This document shows positions 62,961 to 64,000 of a stretch of DNA of 64,000 bases, piece after piece. The translations under genes and the position numbers were made by a program. The DNA is taken from the NCBI RefSeq assembly GCF_002288925.2, contig NW_022098031.1:7283131-7347130 (forward strand), read 5' to 3'. Every line of letters begins with the position of its first letter. Within the stretch, counting starts at the first letter, position 1. A model generated the notes under the pieces. It saw nothing but the letters and a program-made list of their open reading frames with translations. It was not told the origin of the DNA and searched no databases. Source of the stretch: Delphinapterus leucas. Lineage: Eukaryota; Chordata; Mammalia; Artiodactyla; Monodontidae.

Positions 62961-63885
62961 GATAACAAAGAAAGCTTAATGCATGTTTCACATATCCTAG
63001 ATACTGATGGGTGATAAAATCAGATTCCTAATATTCCAAATGGGAGACAGCATGACCAGTCTAATCCCAACACCTCATTTTATTTATTAATTTTGACCTC
63101 CAACCCTCCCTGTCCCGCTCCCAACCTCTTATCCGGATATCTTAGAAAAAAATAAAATGAAATGATTTAAGTGCTATCTTTCCTTGGCTCAGCTTTAATA
63201 AAGCACAAAAGAGTGGGAAAACATGAACTAGAAAAGAATCACTACATGCTGAATTTTCAGTAATTAAATAAGAATTTCAAATGAAAGTTAAAGTAACAAC
63301 AAGTCAAATTCTGTGTATGTTGTGTTAATGGTTTTTAAACACTAAAAGTGAGGGAAGAGAATGTATTTTGATACTAAGTGGCACTGATACTTAGACCATT
63401 TTAAATGGATCTAGTTTGAGTTCCTCTGGCTCAGACACTATTTAGTCTGGTTGTGGGTTTTTGCTTAACTAGTCTTTCTGGATTGTTAGTTTCTGTTCTT
63501 GTCTATTCTACAAATCTTGGTTTTCTCAATACCATTTAATCCACTTCAAAGTATTTTAACTTTCTTAAATTTAATTCAACAAACATTTACAGGGAAAAGT
63601 AAAAAAAAAAAAATCACACATTATTGTGTTAAATGACCATGATAATTTAAATCCTGTCTTCTTAAACAAAATAACTTTAGCATGCTGCCACCTTGATAGT
63701 TAAAATATCTGGAAATGGGAGTAAAAGAGGGTTCAAAATGAAAATACCATATGTAAATAAAGAAATGAAAACTATATTTCGAGTACTTTTCATAATTCTG
63801 TTATCAATTCTTTTTAAAATGTAAAAATGCAAAGTGAAACATAAAAAACAAAAGCAATTTTTTCACATAAACAACAGAGTTGTAC

Positions 63886-64000
63886 CTGTTATTTTGAGGT
63901 TCATGTGCTTTAGTTTTAGCACTGATGTCATAAATAAAATGTTGCTGCGTAATTATTATTCTATTTTCTGCTGTTGTATTTCCCAAGATGGTGATAACAG
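63886..64000 (-). CDS. TRHDE: TRHDE exon A (5' part cut by window end)
   Basis: Read on the minus strand, the visible part gives 2 bases of a codon, 37 full codons and then AG before the donor gtaca (63885 downward). It encodes VITILGNTTAEN...QQHFIYDISAKTKA...QNN, which is the beta-sandwich segment after the catalytic domain; it corresponds to GFPVITV... in aminopeptidase N. NTT is a possible N-glycosylation site in this extracellular region. The AG left at the donor joins T at 58760 to make Ser (phase 2). The acceptor of this exon lies beyond base 64000. Confidence 0.95.

Larger units (their letters stand above)
58761..63885 (-). other. TRHDE: TRHDE intron A-B (5,125 bp)
   Basis: A phase 2 intron, unusually poor in young repeats for this window: no CHR SINE and no recent L1. 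It holds one L2 trace (59985-60100), a small GT-rich stretch near 61027-61060 and an unassigned block at 62570-62960. The rest is AT-rich with nothing recognised. Confidence 0.93.
7090..64000 (-). other. TRHDE: TRHDE gene, C-terminal half (7 exons and introns, partial at both ends)
   Basis: TRHDE is a type II membrane, zinc-dependent M1 aminopeptidase on the cell surface. It removes the N-terminal pyroglutamate from thyrotropin-releasing hormone and so ends its signal. Seven exons on the minus strand join in frame to about 249 residues that I recognise as TRHDE, for example [19 protein letters not shown] and DKLLDRMEKYNVFN. The region corresponds to the beta-sandwich domain and the first part of the ERAP1_C helical domain of M1 enzymes. 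Every visible junction is GT/AG and the phases run 2, 1, 0, 2, 0, 2, with 2 at the last donor. The HEXXH catalytic exons lie beyond base 64000, and the C-terminal end lies below base 1. No stop or frameshift is seen, so the gene looks functional. The promoter and polyadenylation site are outside the window. Identification comes from remembered family sequence, not a search. Confidence 0.96.

Noticed and set aside
63804..63986. 60-codon minus-strand frame as a separate gene
   Set aside because: It is TRHDE exon A reading into the intron after the donor at 63885.

Overview
This is mammalian nuclear DNA, almost certainly from a cetacean or a close relative. It is AT-rich and mostly non-coding. 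It carries many young copies of the tRNA-derived CHR SINE family (5' end GGCTTCCCTGGTGGCGCAGTGG), which is found in cetaceans, hippos and ruminants; this subtype is typical of whales and dolphins. It also carries L1 elements of the cetartiodactyl type and many old mammalian repeats (MIR, L2, MER5A, MER2, L1M). A run of exactly 100 N marks an assembly gap.

Only one protein-coding gene is visible: part of TRHDE (thyrotropin-releasing hormone degrading ectoenzyme, pyroglutamyl-peptidase II, peptidase family M1), on the minus strand. Seven consecutive exons can be read, in transcription order: >64000-63886 (cut by the window end), 58760-58672, 48701-48568, 48470-48415, 9780-9633, 7761-7664 and 7197-7090. 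All visible splice sites are GT/AG, the phases match at every junction, and the joined 748 coding bases contain no stop. They encode about 249 residues from the C-terminal half of the enzyme: a beta-sandwich segment, then the start and middle of the ERAP1-like helical domain. The zinc-binding catalytic domain lies upstream, beyond base 64000. The last stretch, which I estimate at about 175 residues, lies downstream of base 1.

Layout. 1-7089: downstream intron with L2, MIR, MER5A, an L1 tail and two CHR SINEs. 7090-9780: three exons. 9781-48414: a 38.6 kb intron holding a nearly full-length plus-strand L1 (14851-21029) with a CHR SINE inside its 5' UTR, further CHR SINEs, an MER2 DNA transposon, L2/MIR fossils, three short tandem duplications, an old L1M and the gap. 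48415-48701: two exons separated by a 97 bp intron. 48702-58671: a 10 kb intron holding a second long L1 (about 52029-57595, minus strand). 58672-64000: two more exons around a 5.1 kb repeat-poor intron.

I found no CRISPR, operon, prophage or other unusual system, and no credible new protein gene. The most interesting points are the tiny intron between two very large ones, two long L1 copies in inverted orientation about 31 kb apart, the readable order of nested insertions, G-quadruplex motifs in three L1 3' ends, and a few unassigned blocks.
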